Source: Istiophorus platypterus (taxonomy: Eukaryota; Chordata; Actinopteri; Istiophoriformes; Istiophoridae). From it: a stretch of DNA of 64,000 nt. Below are positions 25,101 through 39,602 of this stretch, piece after piece (position 1 is the stretch's first letter; each line of letters starts with the position of its first letter). The notes under the pieces were generated by a model. That model made no database searches, had not been told where the DNA came from, and saw only the letters and a list, made by a program, of their open reading frames with translations. The stretch is from positions 8,871,501 through 8,935,500 of the forward strand of contig CM029114.1 of assembly GCA_016859345.1 (NCBI GenBank), written 5' to 3'. The position numbers and the translations under genes were made by a program.

Positions 25101-28100
25101 TTTCACCCAAAATCCGGAGTGTATCTTTTTTAAACAAAATAACTAAAAGCATAATCATTGCTACAAAAGAATTGCTAAAGAAGAAAATAAATCCATGCTT
25201 ATAGATGAATTTATTTTTTGACTTTGACATATAAAAGTGGTGGCGTCCCCCTTCAATTTATACCTTAGTTACCCTTAATCCAAATTACTGGGCTATTGCT
25301 CTGAGAAATATTAAGAAAAGTTGTAATATGAATACTGATGTGAATATTTCAACATCAAACAGAACTTTCAATATCATATTGTTTGACTGTCTTGACACAC
25401 TGTGAAGGCTTTGAGTAAACACTGGGCTGCGGATTGATGGCCAGAATCCTTTATGATTTGTGGGCCCAACTTCATATTACCACTGTAACCCCCTCAGGCC
25501 AACGCAGAGTCATGGCATATAGTGTTGAGTTACAGCCATACTCTGACATACAGACTCGATATTAGAATGAGAAAAACTGTAGTTGTACTGTTTGCGTGTG
25601 TCACATTTGGTTTCTTTCTTGTGATAGGAAAAACAAATTAAAATGGCAGTCATGATTAAGTTGTTTTGCTGTGTATGCACCCGATATTTAGTGCACAGTG
25701 CTTGCACTTTTTACTCTGCATATGCCACTTTTCTGTTCTGGTATTTCTTTCTGCTTGAATAACGCAGACTTTGAATTTGGAAGGTGTCTTGGCGTGAACA
25801 ATGATTGTGATTTCTTGCAAAGAATTTTTTTTTAGTATGAGCCTAATTTTGAAAGTGTCGGGCAATGTTTAGAAAAAAAAAGTGTTCGACAAAAATAAAA
25901 TCAACAAGGGAGGACAATTATTTGCTGGAAAAGAACAGGCAAGCAATTTTTCTCTGCCTCTTGATCGGTCTGAGAAATTATATGGCTCATTATCTATAAT
26001 GTGGTTTCTATATCAGACCAGACGGATGCAGACATTGGCATGATCAAAACACACAAAACAGAAATTACTAATGGTGCTAATATCAACAGCAGGAACCTGA
26101 GGGTTTTCCAAGAAGCACGTTTATTGTATTTATTGGTATTTCTAACATTATATGACAAGATATTACATGGCAAAAAACAGTGTTATTTAATGCTTGTGTG
26201 GTGTGCTTCACCCAGTTCATTCTTGTTTATCACTCCTTTATCCTAACAATATGGTACAAAGACATAAAACGAGGAATATGCAGTAGTAGAGGGCATCCAA
26301 CACTTTGGGATACAACATTTTGCAGGTTGAACGCACAGTGACATTGAGACAGATGAACAACTGATTACTTCTGCTTAAACAGTTCTGTGCTTATAATAGA
26401 CCATCTATTCCCCTCTGAGCTGATACTACCAAACACAGGAGATGAGGCAATAGTTGTTCAGAACCACACCGTCCAGAAACGAAAAGTTTTTGCTCCACCA
26501 GAAGGGCCGGTGAATGTGAGAGATAGGAAAAGGCTCCTCTGGTATCCCAAGTATGACTTGGGGTCACGGGAAGCTCATTAACACTGCAAATCCCCTTGAT
26601 CTTTTCCAATTAACTGTCCCGGCTAGGACGATGTGAGACATGCAATTAACAAAGGCCAGTGGCTGACTCACCCCCCCCCCACACACGTTTCATTACCAGC
26701 AAGCCTTGGATCTGAGTCAAATTCAACAGCTGACATATGTGATTTAACAAACTGAGGGCTGTGATTTTGATGCGTAGCAGGTCTTCTTTCTCTGTACTGT
26801 AATTATGGCGATGGCCTTCGTTTATTGGTCGAGTGGGTTTAAGGTCTCACGCAGACGGCGAGGGGTAACATGCAAGAGTTGATCATGAAACAACGGGGAT
26901 GATCAGAGACCCGTGTCACCCTTCGGATCTCCACCGACCAGTCATTGTTCCTGAATGGTACATATAAAGACAGGTGACAAATTAAAGGGGAGACCAAGAT
27001 AGATTGTCTTTGTAAGGAGCTGAGCTACAACATGCCAACAGAGCAGCTTCAGTGTGCCTTGGCATAGATGCTACAAGTCTCTGGAACTCTGCTTTAGGGA
27101 TGAACACCATTCTTCCAAAATATATTCCATTATTTGGGGATTTGATTATTCACATCATTTTCATACTCATGAAATCCCTCAGTGACCCCTTGTGCCCTAT
27201 GGACAGGGGCAGTGTCATCCCGTTTCTCCAATCACTTTAAGGGTTTATGTATATTTTTTATTCTTATCATTTTTTTTCTCCCTCCATTTCCCTCATAATT
27301 ATTGCCGGGCCTTTCTTGAAATATCCTTGTAATCTATTGCTAAATACCAGCTAACTTTTAGGAAGTTATGAGGAGAGTTTCCAGGAAATTAGCTGGAATA
27401 ATAAGGACCTGTAAAATAAAGCTATGCAGACAATCTTACAGCAAAAGACCAGAGACGTTGATCTAGGACAATCCCAATAATGTAACTATTAGGGTTTTGT
27501 ATGCACTTGTTAAAATGGCTGTTTTTTAAGCCTAGTGTCAATAGTTTTCTCATGCAGTAACTTAAACCTGCAGAACTGTTTGCTAGGACCCACCCCCATA
27601 TGCTACTTTAGCCACGCTTGTCAAGCTTTCAGTTTTTGAATGGCACATATGCAGTTTACAGTATCAGGGAAGATATGCCACTTGAAATTTGTAGTAATGC
27701 TGGAAACAATGGGTCCTTGATTTAAGTCGGTGCCAGACCAAAGCAGGGTTCTTATTTCTAGCAGGTGAACATTAATATTGCAGGCTCAACTGAGAACTGT
27801 CCTGCAGGTTAATCGAGTTAACGTTAACCCCATGACTTTGAAATAGCTGTCTCATGTTGAAGGCAATAACACCGCATCCGCATCAGCTGATTACCCTTTT
27901 AGAGGACACATAGTGTGAAAAAAAGAAACAACATTGCTCTTGTGTTGAGGTACAGAGCTAGTAAGGCCTAGAATGTTGAGGAAAAATGTCAAATCAGATC
28001 TTACTACAAGTCTTAGTAGAGTCCTGTTGAAGGAAGTAAAAAGGAGGGTGGAAGGAACATGGAAAATGAGAGGAATTAAGTTCTTTATACCTGTTTCCTC

Positions 28101-28542
28101 ATTTTATAGAGACTCTGACCTGTTTTTTTAATTGTATTTTATATATCAGTATATATTAGAGTAAAAATATAAAAAAGGGTAACTAAATAAATGATTATGT
28201 CTGCATTCATACAGTGTACTAGTTTGCTGTTCCAAATATTTCAAAAACCTCTTTCTCGGTCTAGTCTATGAGCAGTTAGTCAGATTGAACATGTGACCTC
28301 ACCATTTTGGCACTGATGACACAATTAACGGAGAAAAACACGACTTAATCGAGATTCAGAGCATCTTAACGTCTCTTTGAAGATAAAATTTGCATGTCCT
28401 GTCAAGTGATCATGTTAGTGGGCACACAGACTCTCTGGCTTATAATGCGGAAATTTCCGCCCACGACCGATGGATGCATACAATACACACGCCGGCCAGG
28501 AAATACAGCACTGTATGCACATGCACATGCACACACATACGC

Positions 28543-28649
<107 letters not shown>

Positions 28650-28904
28650 CAAAAAATCTGTACTGGTATATTTCTGTAGACATTGTATTGACTTAAATTC
28701 ATGTCTTGGGAGTTTACCCTGCAAAGTCTTAAACCTGACATAATATCAAATGTCAAAAAAAACATCTCAAAAGGAAATTCTAACATTCCCTTAAAATCTG
28801 ATCTTTGTTGTGAATTTTGTTTCAAACTAAGATATGCATCATATCTTTCTTCTATTTGTCCCTCTCCCTTGGTCCCTTCTTGTTCTCTTTGGCCATGTGT
28901 GGTT

Positions 28905-28940
28905 GTGTTTGTGTGTTTGTGTGTGTGTGTGTGTGTGTGT
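28905..28940. repeat. (GT)n microsatellite
   Basis: GT-rich run with TTT interruptions; the pure core lies at about 28919-28940. Confidence 0.93.
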
Positions 28941-30395
28941 CTGATATTGTATTTCTATGCATGTGTGGGCTGCTGGGACTAAGTTTTAGTGATAGAGAGT
29001 GAATTCAAATTCCTTTGTGTGCGCTATCTTTTGGGTAGCTGGGCTCAGATTTCTGGCACTGCTAACATCTTTTGTATTTCCTTTCGGTTTAAAAAGACAC
29101 TGATATAATATTCATCTTCACATTACATTTGCATTAATGTTAATTCTCTTAAGGGCATGGCAGCATCACAATGGGTTTGTTTTTGAAAGAAAAACAGACT
29201 ATTTTGGTGAGCCTGATAATGGTAGCAGTACACTAATTATGCATTATGTCTGCAGACTATGCACTCCCTTGTCACTCGTCCGTCCATTATAGTGGCATGC
29301 TAATGAGGAATCTGTGAGGCTTTATACTTTAGAAATATATATTATTTTTTAAACCATTACCAAAATAAGTGGTATATACCACTGTGAAAATATCAAAAGT
29401 AAAATCAACTGCAAACAATAAAATTGCCAGCATCAAGGTGAATTCAGAGCATTTCTCAGTTAACACTGTTGGGAGTAAAACTAAAAGTGAGTTAGAGCTT
29501 TCAGTAATCAAGGTTATCGTGTTGTAATCATGAGGCACTTTTTATACTTTTTTGTTGCACAAAAATCCCCTCAACAGTGATAACTTCACATATTTATCTG
29601 CCGATTACAAAACTTTGTTTGCTCGCAGGTCTTGGATTGTTTGGAGATAATTAGTGACGTGTCAATTTTAATAGCTTTCGTAAGGTGTAACTGTTCACAC
29701 AGGTTGCGCAGAATATATGCAGCTGTAAGCAGTGCCTCAGGAATCGGCAGAGTGCAGAATATTAAACTGTACTGATCTGGTACCTGTCTGCCTCCTCAGT
29801 CAATCTATAGAACATCAAGACATGATTCGACTACAAGTCTATCATAAGTGAATATGAATTAGATGTTTGGCATTACTTATATTTCTTTTATTTACCGTGC
29901 ATCTTAATTTCAGTGCTCGTCATAAAAGATTCATGATAGATCATATTAGCAGTGACTGGCCAAAATATGGAAAGCAGTAAATGTAAAAGGACTTTGAAGT
30001 CATTAAATCCCAATCACCAAGCCAGCAAAACTAGTGTGTCATTTGAAGATGAAAGTCAATTAGCATTGTGGGTCAGCTTTAAAAGAGGCCACTTTTATGT
30101 GACTTTTCAAAGCTACGTGAAGCAACTAATGGAGTTCTAAAGCGTCAAAGAGTTGGTGGCTAAATTGCAGGCACATCAATTACAAGAACTTTAAGTATTT
30201 AAAGCAGCAAGGGTCTCAATTATCAAATGACAAAGCTGACTGGCAGAGAATAACAGTGTCTACATGTAAAGCTTCACAGCCAGAGAGAGATGGACACCAC
30301 AACATGCCATTATTATAGAGTTCAAGCAGTTCCTTTCCATTGTGGGTTATTTTTCCAACTAATTGTTTATTTATATGTTTAAAAACATCTTAGGT

Positions 30396-30680
30396 AATGT
30401 CAGTTGGTTCATCACTTTGGTCCAGACTGAAATATCTCAGTAACCATTGGATGGGCTGCCATGATATTTTCATTCTTCATCTCCAGTGGAATCATCCTAC
30501 TGAATTTTCACCACAACTTTTTATGAACAATTCTATTCTTCTCATTATAAACTGTTATAACTTTGATGATTCTTTAACTTCTCCTCCAATCACAGGTCAA
30601 TTTAAATTTCTCCTGGATCTTCTCAGATCCAAATTTCCTTCTGATCAAATACCTCAACATCAACATCTAATAGTTTAAAT
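30396..30680 (+). repeat. Dispersed teleost-type repeat fragment
   Basis: Contains ttggttcatcactttggtcc, agactgaaatatctcag, ccattggatgggctgccatg and the following aggtcaatttaaatttctcc. This matches my memory of a very common fish dispersed repeat that opens with 'catcactttggtccagactgaaatatctca'-like sequence. It is non-coding and truncated on the right. Confidence 0.6.
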
Positions 30681-33424
30681 CAAAATGTAGGATGAGTTCT
30701 TAAAGTTCTTAGAAGAAAAAATGAAATTTGAACATCTACAATTCAATGACAACTTGGCAAATTCCATATTCATGTGATATAATTGAAAGCACCATAACAG
30801 CCACAAAAGGCTCCCAGAGGTGATATGGTTTTGTCAGGTTCCGTTAAAAATCAAGCATGATTTTCGAACGACAATTTACAATATTACCCTCTATGAGAGA
30901 TTCCAGAAATACAAATTTTATGGCAGAACCAAACAAACTTTTTATAATTACAAAAGTCAGTCAGATGAATTAAATGAATGATAACACTAAGTCTCTCAAG
31001 TTTCACACTACTGTGGGCTGTGCAGCTTGAAAAGTCTTATTAACCTAGGTGCCATTCATTAACATCACATTATTCCTATGCATTTCTATATTGGACTCCC
31101 TGCATTTCCAATCCTGCAACAATTACACAGTTATCAAGGATTAAGGGATCCTATATTTAGGAGCAGTTACAGAGATAAGCAATTATTTTCAGGATTGAAC
31201 AAATTCATATTAGAGCCACTCATGCAAGCTTCCCTTGTAACGACTGTATAATTCTATTTTATCAGACTGACAGCAAACTTGCATTACCATAATTTGAGAT
31301 AAATAAAAATGACCTTGAACCACAGCTTGATCGTGCTGTTGGCTGCACGATCTGCATGAGATAAAATGATATGACATTATAGAATAACCTCACGTTCGAG
31401 CTTAGTTTAAGGCAATGGTGCAGATGCAATATCATAAACTTGTATTAAACACACAATCTCTAATTTAGCTTACAAAACGTTGACTGCACTGGGGTCTGGA
31501 AACTGGATCACCTCCCCATGTTATGTTTAAAATGAACTGAGCTGTTGCCATAACAGCACCAAGAGGCATGGGCAGTGAGTTCCCTCTTCCTGAAATAGCC
31601 TGCAAAATTGTTTAAACAGATAACTGGGAATCTGGCCGCTGGCCAGGAGCGTGCCCCAATGCCTCATGGGATATTAATGGCAGCTCAAGCTGAGGCAGGT
31701 CCGCAGTGAGGGAATAGATCCTAGAACCAGCACAGCACATCTCCCTTAATCAGTACTTTAAAATCAGCTGTGCCTCTGCTAATTGGCTTCATTCCAATCT
31801 CAGGATGTCTCCATTTGCTATTAAATTAGAGCAGCGAGGGGCTGCTGTGAGGCATGTTGTAGGACTACATGTTTCTGAGCTGAAATCACACTTAGGATTC
31901 TTTCCACATTGCATTTGCCTGTAGCCACAAATTTGCACAGTGTACAAAGGAGTTGTTCCATAATAGCTTTTAATACAGAAGTGACCACTATTCTGTGCGT
32001 TTCCTCACTGAATTCCCCACCTTCGCTCCTCTCTTCCCGTGTCCTGGCCAGCAGGCTTCTGGTAGATAAATATCAGCTCCTTTGGCAGCAGTCTCCATGT
32101 ACATTTCCCCAGTGAGCCTATGGGCCCCTTGATGAAAGCCATCCGTCACTGCTGTGGGATGACCTGTCTGCACTGACCACCACACACCTCCACCCTGACC
32201 ACTAGACTGTGAAGGGGATGTCTCCATGAGCACCCTCACACACACACTACCAAATCATGATTTAATGCCTTTAATTTACACTGTCTCGAGGGCTTATCAA
32301 AAGGTTAGTCCAGGAGCACTGAGACAAGTTTATAAAGGCCTTGCAGGGACACTGCTATATAGGACTCGGGGTATACTGTAACACTTTGAATTTTCGAACA
32401 CTCTTACCTTTTGTAAGTGATACCAAATTTGACTGCTTCAATACACTCCTTTTAGGGTTAAACGCCACAGCCACATCGCGTTTTGACAAGCAGAGCCTGT
32501 TTTTTTCTGTTGGTGTATCCTAAGGGACGAGACGAGGGGGAATGATGTGAAGCAGAGTGAGATTAATGTGTGGTAAATTGAACATGTGCTGGGATGACAG
32601 TGTAAATGAGGAATGATGCCTCTACGGGAGATGGAGAGTGACAGGCTGAAAACAACACAGTAGAGTGGGGGATATTCCCATGAATGTTCCCCCCAAATAT
32701 TTAAGAGAACATTCAGCATGCAGCAGCTAACGTTGGATGCAGGCTAAATCGATGTTGAAGGCGTGTGACGCAATTTGCTGTAATATTTTATCACAGAAGT
32801 CACATAGCAGTGGTCTAATTGAAAGTGATGATACGGTATTTAAACTATGCCTTGGATGGCCAGCAGTGGGCAAAACAAATCCCATGCAGGTTTTATCTGT
32901 TGTGGGCCATCAGCACCAATTTATGACTGCCATCATCATCACTTCAAGTAATGTCATTGGAGGACATATGGAACAATAAATCCTGTTCCCAGGTTCCTCG
33001 TTACTGTAAATGTTCCTCCTACACAGGCAATCAAACTGATAATTCATGTAGCAATGTGCTCCTGTAAGTCCGAATGGGATGCACAAAAGGATGCACAAAT
33101 ACATGGAAGAAGAGGAGGTTTCACTAATGAAGATGAAGATGGTATAAGATATTGAATATTTAAATATTTGATGAGAACTACTGCACCCTCAAATCTCTGC
33201 ACGTCATGTAGCAAAATAAATGGTAACAGCTCAGCATCTTCATCCATTTGGATTTGTGTCTAGTGAATCCCAGAGACTAGACTTTTTCCCCAGTTTGAAT
33301 AGTGCTGCAGTATTTGATACATGACCACAAAAGCCCTGTAAAAGGTTTTCTGACTTTAAAGTTTTGGTTTACCAAAATTAAAAAATAAATGAATAAATAA
33401 AAGAAAAAAATCTACTTAGCTTTG
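30681..33424. other. Intergenic, no gene recognised; candidate regulatory stretch at 31490-31870
   Basis: No microsatellites and no recognised repeat. About 31490-31870 has mixed composition with E-box-like CAGCTG (in aaatcagctgtgcc) and homeodomain-like sites (gatattaatggc, ctaattggcttc, gctattaaattag). This is the look of a conserved enhancer, but conservation cannot be tested here. Confidence 0.5.
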
Positions 33425-33620
33425 GTTGAATCTAGCCAGACAGACTTTTTGTTTTCATTTTTATTAAATTTGTCCAGCTTTCGAGATATCCATCTCTGAG
33501 ATTTCTCTCATTCAACACCAAAGTCTATTTCAGGCATAGTAAACATTTATTTGGTTGAAAATAGTTACAATGAAAACTGTTGATGCTGAGGTCTGTGGAT
33601 TATCCAGAACAACTGGGACA
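33425..33620 (+). repeat. Dispersed teleost-type repeat, family B copy 2
   Basis: Same word order as the copies at 19728 and 62765: agccagacagactttttg, gtccagctttcgagatatcc, atctctgagatttct, then caccaaagtc and later ggtctgtggattatcca. It is more diverged than copy 3. The limits are approximate. Confidence 0.5.
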
Positions 33621-34630
33621 CACCAGTTTCTTTCAAATGTAATTTTTTGTGCTGTAGCAACACAAAATTGCTTATGACTCAACTGTATTGGGACATAAGC
33701 AGAAACCTCAAAGAAAAATATCTGGACAAATAACTCCAAGTCTATCTGCATGGCTAGTGGAAGTGTACAAAACACATGAGATCTTTGTTGGTCTCAAATC
33801 TCATAGATCCACTGAAAACTTCTAAAGTACAACTACTTAAATATAAATAGTTTCAGTTGTTTCACCATTTTTTTCTAGCATTTTGAAATGTGAAATCCTG
33901 GAGCTGCGTGGATATAGTACTGACTTATAGTATGTCTATAGAGTCCAATAATGGAGTCCATATGCAAAAAAGAAAAAAAAAATTGAATGGAAAAATGACA
34001 AAGTTCTTAAACAGTGTTTACATTGCTAAGCAAAAACAAACAAACAAACAAACAAACACATAAACTGTGCTATACTTTTATTTTCCATTGGGATATTGTG
34101 ATTACAAAACGTACTTTTATAATGGATGATTAAATGTGTGTTACTGTATAGCTGACTGGCTGACATTCTTCTGGAAATAACATGTACAGCACGTGAGCCC
34201 CAGTCGCTGTAAGGTAATTTTGTCTGAACTGGCCCTTTAACCGCTTTATTAAAATAAAACAACAGGCTCTTGCATCAGACAAAACAACATCAAAAACAAT
34301 AAGAAGACCGAAAAAAAAAAAAGTATTTCTGATAGAGGGGCGACTTTCACAGATGACGTGTTACAATCCCTCCACCAAACCTGCTCCACAAATCAGAACT
34401 AGTGTTCCCTGCTGGGGGGACCTCGGGACCCTGCCGTGTGAATTATGTTTGTTAATAGACACCAATGGTACAGTTTTCCTTCTCCCTCTCGAGGAGCTCC
34501 CTCCGTCTTTAATCCACAACGCCTGCCAGCGTGATAACTGAGCTATCTCTCTTGAAGTAGATGGACAGCCTCTACCAAAGGAGGAAGTCTGGTCTACTTT
34601 TTAAACTTTTCCACATAAGTAGAGTATTCC

Positions 34631-34632
<2 letters not shown>

Positions 34633-34722
<90 letters not shown>
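34633..34722. repeat. (TA)n microsatellite
   Basis: About 44 uninterrupted TA units. Such arrays can extrude cruciforms. The Ile-Tyr frames through it are artefacts. Confidence 0.97.
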
Positions 34723-34726
<4 letters not shown>

Positions 34727-35589
34727 CTTGTTCGCTGCACATAATAGATGTTCAATATCAGCATCGACACCCATACCAAGTCCACAGGGGGTTTTACCCA
34801 CCTAAAAATCAACATAAAAGTAAAAACTTTCATCCTCTCCCGTCTGCTGGTTCTGCCGGTACAGGTTTAGTACAGTTGAAAGAACGAAAGGGTAAATGTT
34901 TTTCAAAGGGACCTTCTTGCTTTGTTCTTTATGGCACACATTTTAACCACTGTCTGATCAAACAAACCTAGCAGACTGTTCAGGGGCTTTAAAAAAATAC
35001 TAAATAATAAAAACGGGGATGCTAGGGTTGCCAGTTTCCTAATCCTCAGATAACATGACATTTTTAAAGCATGTTGTTTAGTCAGTACACACAGTTACCA
35101 CTTGACTGAATAAAAGCTATTTTAAAAAGAGGAAGAGGAATGGGAGTTGTCATAAAATGTCAAATGGTAATAAAAAAAAATCTATTCAATTAACAAAATG
35201 GAAATACCGTTTCTCCCTGCAGACATAAATATTGTAAACATCGGGGAATCTGTGTGGTGTTTTCTCTGGTGGTTAAGTAATGCGTGCTATAGTTACACAA
35301 ATTCACAACATAAATGTACACGTGAGCATTAATACATCAAGTTGTAAAAAGTTGCGATGTGACCTCAACAGGGCACGTAGTGGTAACGATGTTCAAGAGG
35401 AACAGTTCAAAATATTTGGAGATATGCTCATTTGCTTTCTTGCAAAGTGTCCGATGGCTTTTAACCAAATAACAGGGTTCTCACCATCGGACCAATGGCT
35501 CAATAGCTGTTTTAATTTAAAGTTATCTTGGGCATGTTGGTTTAAAGGTGAGGACTGAAAGTTCATTTTGCACCTTGTATGTCAACAGG

Positions 35590-35945
35590 TCCATATCTCT
35601 GATAACTGTTGAAGTATGATAGAGTTGAAAGCTTTGCTAAAATCGGATAAGTGGACCTTGATTTGGGATTGTTTTGTCAAACTACCATTTGAAAGTTAAA
35701 AAAATAATTTATATGCCTCACCTTTGAGCCATAATGGTGAAAAAGCACCTAAAGGGTTACTGTGTGAATTAGATCACACCGGCTGCTAAGCTCACATGAT
35801 AACAGATCCATCTCTATGACAACTGAGCAAACTGTCTCTTCTGGTAATGACTGCGTGTTTGAAAGCTCCTGAAAAAGCTAGTAAGTGATCCTTGAGTTGG
35901 GATTTTTTTGGCCAATCTTAATCATAAAATTTTCATAAAATGTCT
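35590..35945 (+). repeat. Diverged direct repeat pair (~140 bp units, 217 bp apart)
   Basis: Unit 1 starts at 35590 (tccatatctctgataactg) and continues ttgaaagctttgctaaaatc, ggaccttgatttgggattg, ttttgtcaa. Unit 2 starts at 35807 (tccatctctatgacaactg) and continues tttgaaagctcctgaaaaag, gatccttgagttgggattt, ttttggccaa. The order is the same throughout with many substitutions. It is an old duplication, or two members of one repeat family. Confidence 0.7.
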
Positions 35946-36995
35946 GTAAATTAAATTTACAGGCCGGAGTAGTTTTTTTGAGATACAATGCTAACAGATA
36001 CACTTGTGCATTGTGGTCAGATAATGAAAAGTTTTATAGCCTAAGCACTGCTTTTTACTTTACACAGGAACATAAAAACAACAGGCTACAGCATCGCTAA
36101 TTATAGTATTGTTGGGGGAAATGTGTTCATTACAGATAACCCAATTCAATCGTGTTTGATATTCACACTGTCAAAACACACATATGTTCCTAATTTAACC
36201 ACTACATCCCAGTTTTATTTCATTCACTTCAAAAACAAGCAGACACACAAGAGTTTGCTTTTGTTACTTTGTACTGGAGAATTTTCCTTTAACTTTGTCT
36301 TAATTCTAATCTTAAAAATAAACGAAATTCCTCTGAGATGCTAGAAGCACATCTGCAGCCCCTCACAAACACAGAGATAATGAGGTTGCTAAAGAATGGG
36401 AAAAAAAAAGAAAAAGAAAAGTTAGTTTGTACGAGGAGATTCCTCTCAGGCAGTCGAGGCTGGTGTGTGTATATATAGCAGAGCAGCCTTGCTTGTGTAA
36501 GGGGGTGTGCATGCTGATGGCCATCGATTGAAGCAGAAGGTGTTGTCTGGCACTTCAGGCCATTCACACAGACTTCTGGCTTTGAGTGCAGAGTTATATT
36601 AACAAGTTTGCCAGTTTGTAATTAATACGAATCTGCTGCTGAGCTTGATGCGCCCCTGTTTTTTCTTTTGAGTTACGGAGCCATTTCGAATATGATGTAG
36701 AAACTGTATCTGAGGAGAACAAAAGGACTTCGTGAAGGACATGACTTTCATGTGCAATAAGGATGTTCAGCTTTAAAACCACTTTGAGTACTGCCTTTTC
36801 TCAGATGTTTCAACATAATCCTATATGAATGTGCTTCCAGGGACCGTAACTATAAATCGCTGTACTCATTACTTGTTATGTGTGTCTTTTCATCTTTGAA
36901 CCACCTGTGTATTTACCAGCGCTTGCTATAGAGAATATACAGCGTGTGCCTCTCCAAGCTGGGATCACCGTGGATGATCATAACAGAGCTGAAAT

Positions 36996-37357
36996 TGTTA
37001 CTGGATTAATCAACTGGTCGACTGACAGAAAGTTAATCTGTCTACATTAATTGATCATTGTTTCTGTCAAATTTCAAGGAAAAATTTAAAAATACTTGCC
37101 AATTCAAACTTCTCAGATGTGAGGATTTGCAGCTTTTCTACGTTTTATCTAATCAGAAATTTAATATCTTTGGGTTTCTGAACATTGGCAGGACAATTTA
37201 AGTAAACTGAAGGTGTCATTTTGAATTGTGGGAAATAAGGAACTGGGATCTTCACATTTTTCTGAGGTTTAACAGAGGAAACACTTACCAGATTGATTAA
37301 AAAAATAATTGCCAGAATAATCAATGATGAAACTAATTGTTGGTGGCAGCCCTAGAT
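36996..37357 (+). mobile_element. Non-autonomous teleost repeat ending in CAGCCCTA
   Basis: The block from ggattaatcaactggtcgac through tatctttgggtttctgaaca and ggaaacacttaccagattga to the end attgttggtggcagcccta resembles a common fish element whose ends read TAGGGCTGCAAC / GTTGCAGCCCTA. The 3' terminus is present and the 5' terminus appears missing or diverged. It has no coding capacity. Confidence 0.6.
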
Positions 37358-38063
37358 CTAAACTTCTAATTTTCCTGTCTGACTCCTTAACTGTCCTTAA
37401 GCTCAGGTTCAACTGTAACCATGCAAGAGTTTCATATTTCCAGACCTTGAGGATGACTGTTAAAGAAATTAAAACTCACTCATGGTTGATGTTTTTCATG
37501 AAGCTTTGGGTGAAATCGTTTCATTCGATAACAGGAAATGTGAGATGGTCAGACGGTCCAAATTATTATCTCAGTTCAGTCTACAGTTTGTATGGCCAGT
37601 GTGGTATCATTCCTCCTGATCCTACCCCTTTTCTTCCTGTTCACTCTTCTGCAGTCACTCGCCAAAGCTTCATAAAAACTTGTGTTCACAACCTGAAAAG
37701 TTTCTAAGTCTTATAACAACTTTAACCCTTCCCCATTGGCAAAAGTGAGCCCGTGAAGAAAATGATCATCAAAGCCAGACAAATTTACACCTTAGCCAAG
37801 TATCATGAGTCCTGCAAATTCACACAGACCCAGTTTTCCTCCACAGCAACACCAGGAAAACAGCCAAGTTTGCCACTTTCCAGATGGAGGCTAGGCTTTT
37901 GAATAATGACTGGCTCTGAAAGTTGCATTTGAATGTCTGCACTACAGTGTTTACAAAAGTGCTTATCTCTACACTAGAGTCACTGTGCATGGATACATAC
38001 TTACATTAGAGTGTATTGTCTCCCACATTGATCTCAAGCACACTAACATTTCACTAAGCATTG

Positions 38064-38066
<3 letters not shown>

Positions 38067-38138
<72 letters not shown>
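38067..38138. repeat. (TA)n microsatellite
   Basis: About 32 TA units followed by a short GT run (gtgtgagtgtgtgtgtgt). Confidence 0.97.
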
Positions 38139-39439
38139 GTGTGAGTGTGTGTGTGTATGAACTATTTTCACATCATTTTGCATTGCAATTACTGGTATAA
38201 CTTCTATTATATCTCAACTTTAGTTATCTGAATATTTTGGACTTATGCAAACATCACTGTGTTGAGTTTACAGAGACGTCTTTTGATACATTGTAGGTGG
38301 ACAGGAGAAAAATGCAGGGCTGAATTTATTTTTTCCACCAGCTTGTTATACAGCTCTAAGATGAGCCCTCTTTCCCTTCTATTCTATCAAGGCATTCCTC
38401 ACTGCTTACACAAACACGCACACAAACACACGCGCACATACACAAACAACCACACATTCGCTGCACATCTCTCTATGTAGCAGCTTCCTCCTCAAATAGA
38501 AAATGTGCACTAAAACATGACAGCACTGGCGGCTAGTCTCCGAGAGCAGCCCCACTCTCTCTGGCCTAGATTCTTTCAAATCCGCTCTGGAAGTGCCTTC
38601 GTCCTCAGCTGCACTGCCAGCCCGCCAGAGAGTGAGCGAGCAAGCCATCTGGCTGCACAGCACATCAAATCCCAATCTGTGTTAATTTGAGTGTTATGGG
38701 CCATTGTTTATTTTTGAAAAAAAAAAAAAGAGTAAGGGAGAAAAAAAACCCTCGCTCACAGGATTAATAACCCTTTTGTAGTTAATTCTGTGCAAAGTTT
38801 TTCCAAAGTTTTTGAAGACATGCAGCGTGCCAGACACACTGCAGGTCACTGCTGAAAATTAGATGTGTCTAACATGGCAAAATAAAGAATTAAGATGGCT
38901 ACCAGACAGTAATGCTTCGTGGATTTGACCAAAATTGAGTGGATGCATAAATGGAACATTTTTTATAAATAAAATAGACAACTATGTAGGCCAGTAATCA
39001 CACTGTGCATATAATAGTAATTGTCCTGGGTTTGTTTCCACCACCTGGTGAAAACATTTGGACTGCCATAGGCTTTCATTGGTGTTCATGTTTTTTTTAC
39101 TCAGATCCCCTTATACAGTCACAGCTACTCTTCCACAGGTTTTTAAGAGTCACTCGGAGCAACTCAGCTTGGAAATGAAACTCAAACTGATATGAGAAAT
39201 ATACATTTCCAGCAAGATAGCCAATAAACCACATAGACAAATATATAGGCACTGCATTTTTAATATGCTCCACCCTGATTATTTTGTAATATAACAAGAG
39301 AATTAAGCTCTTGATGAATACGAGGCAGCTATATTACTTGAAAACTTACTCTGGGTTTCCAAGAACTAAGGAAGTAGTTGAAGCCATCTCTCATTTTCTG
39401 TCTTTTTATCCCCCTCTCCCTTCCTCCTTCTCTCATTCT

Positions 39440-39602
39440 CTCACTCACACACACACTTACACACAGTTCCACAGTTCCACTCACACAAACACACACACAC
39501 ACACACACTCACACACACACATGCACACATACTCACACACAAATGCACACACACATACATGCACACATACACACACACAAATGCACACACTCACACACTC
39601 AC
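39440..39602. repeat. Interrupted (CA)n / CACT repeat
   Basis: About 160 bp of CA-rich sequence interrupted by TTA, CATG and CTCA steps, following a CT-rich stretch (39405-39445). Confidence 0.93.

Larger units (their letters stand above)
33621..36995. other. Intergenic, no gene recognised
   Basis: AT-rich sequence with a (CAAA)n run (about 34030-34058), a (TA)n array and a direct duplication listed separately. A short fragment at 35392-35450 (gaacagttcaaaatatttgg to tttgctttcttgc) resembles a frequent fish repeat. Confidence 0.55.

Noticed and set aside
34395..34408. Glucocorticoid/mineralocorticoid response-element-like palindrome agaactagtgttcc
   Set aside because: The half-sites are one base too close: four bases lie between AGAAC and GTTCC, where the consensus needs five, and the last base differs.
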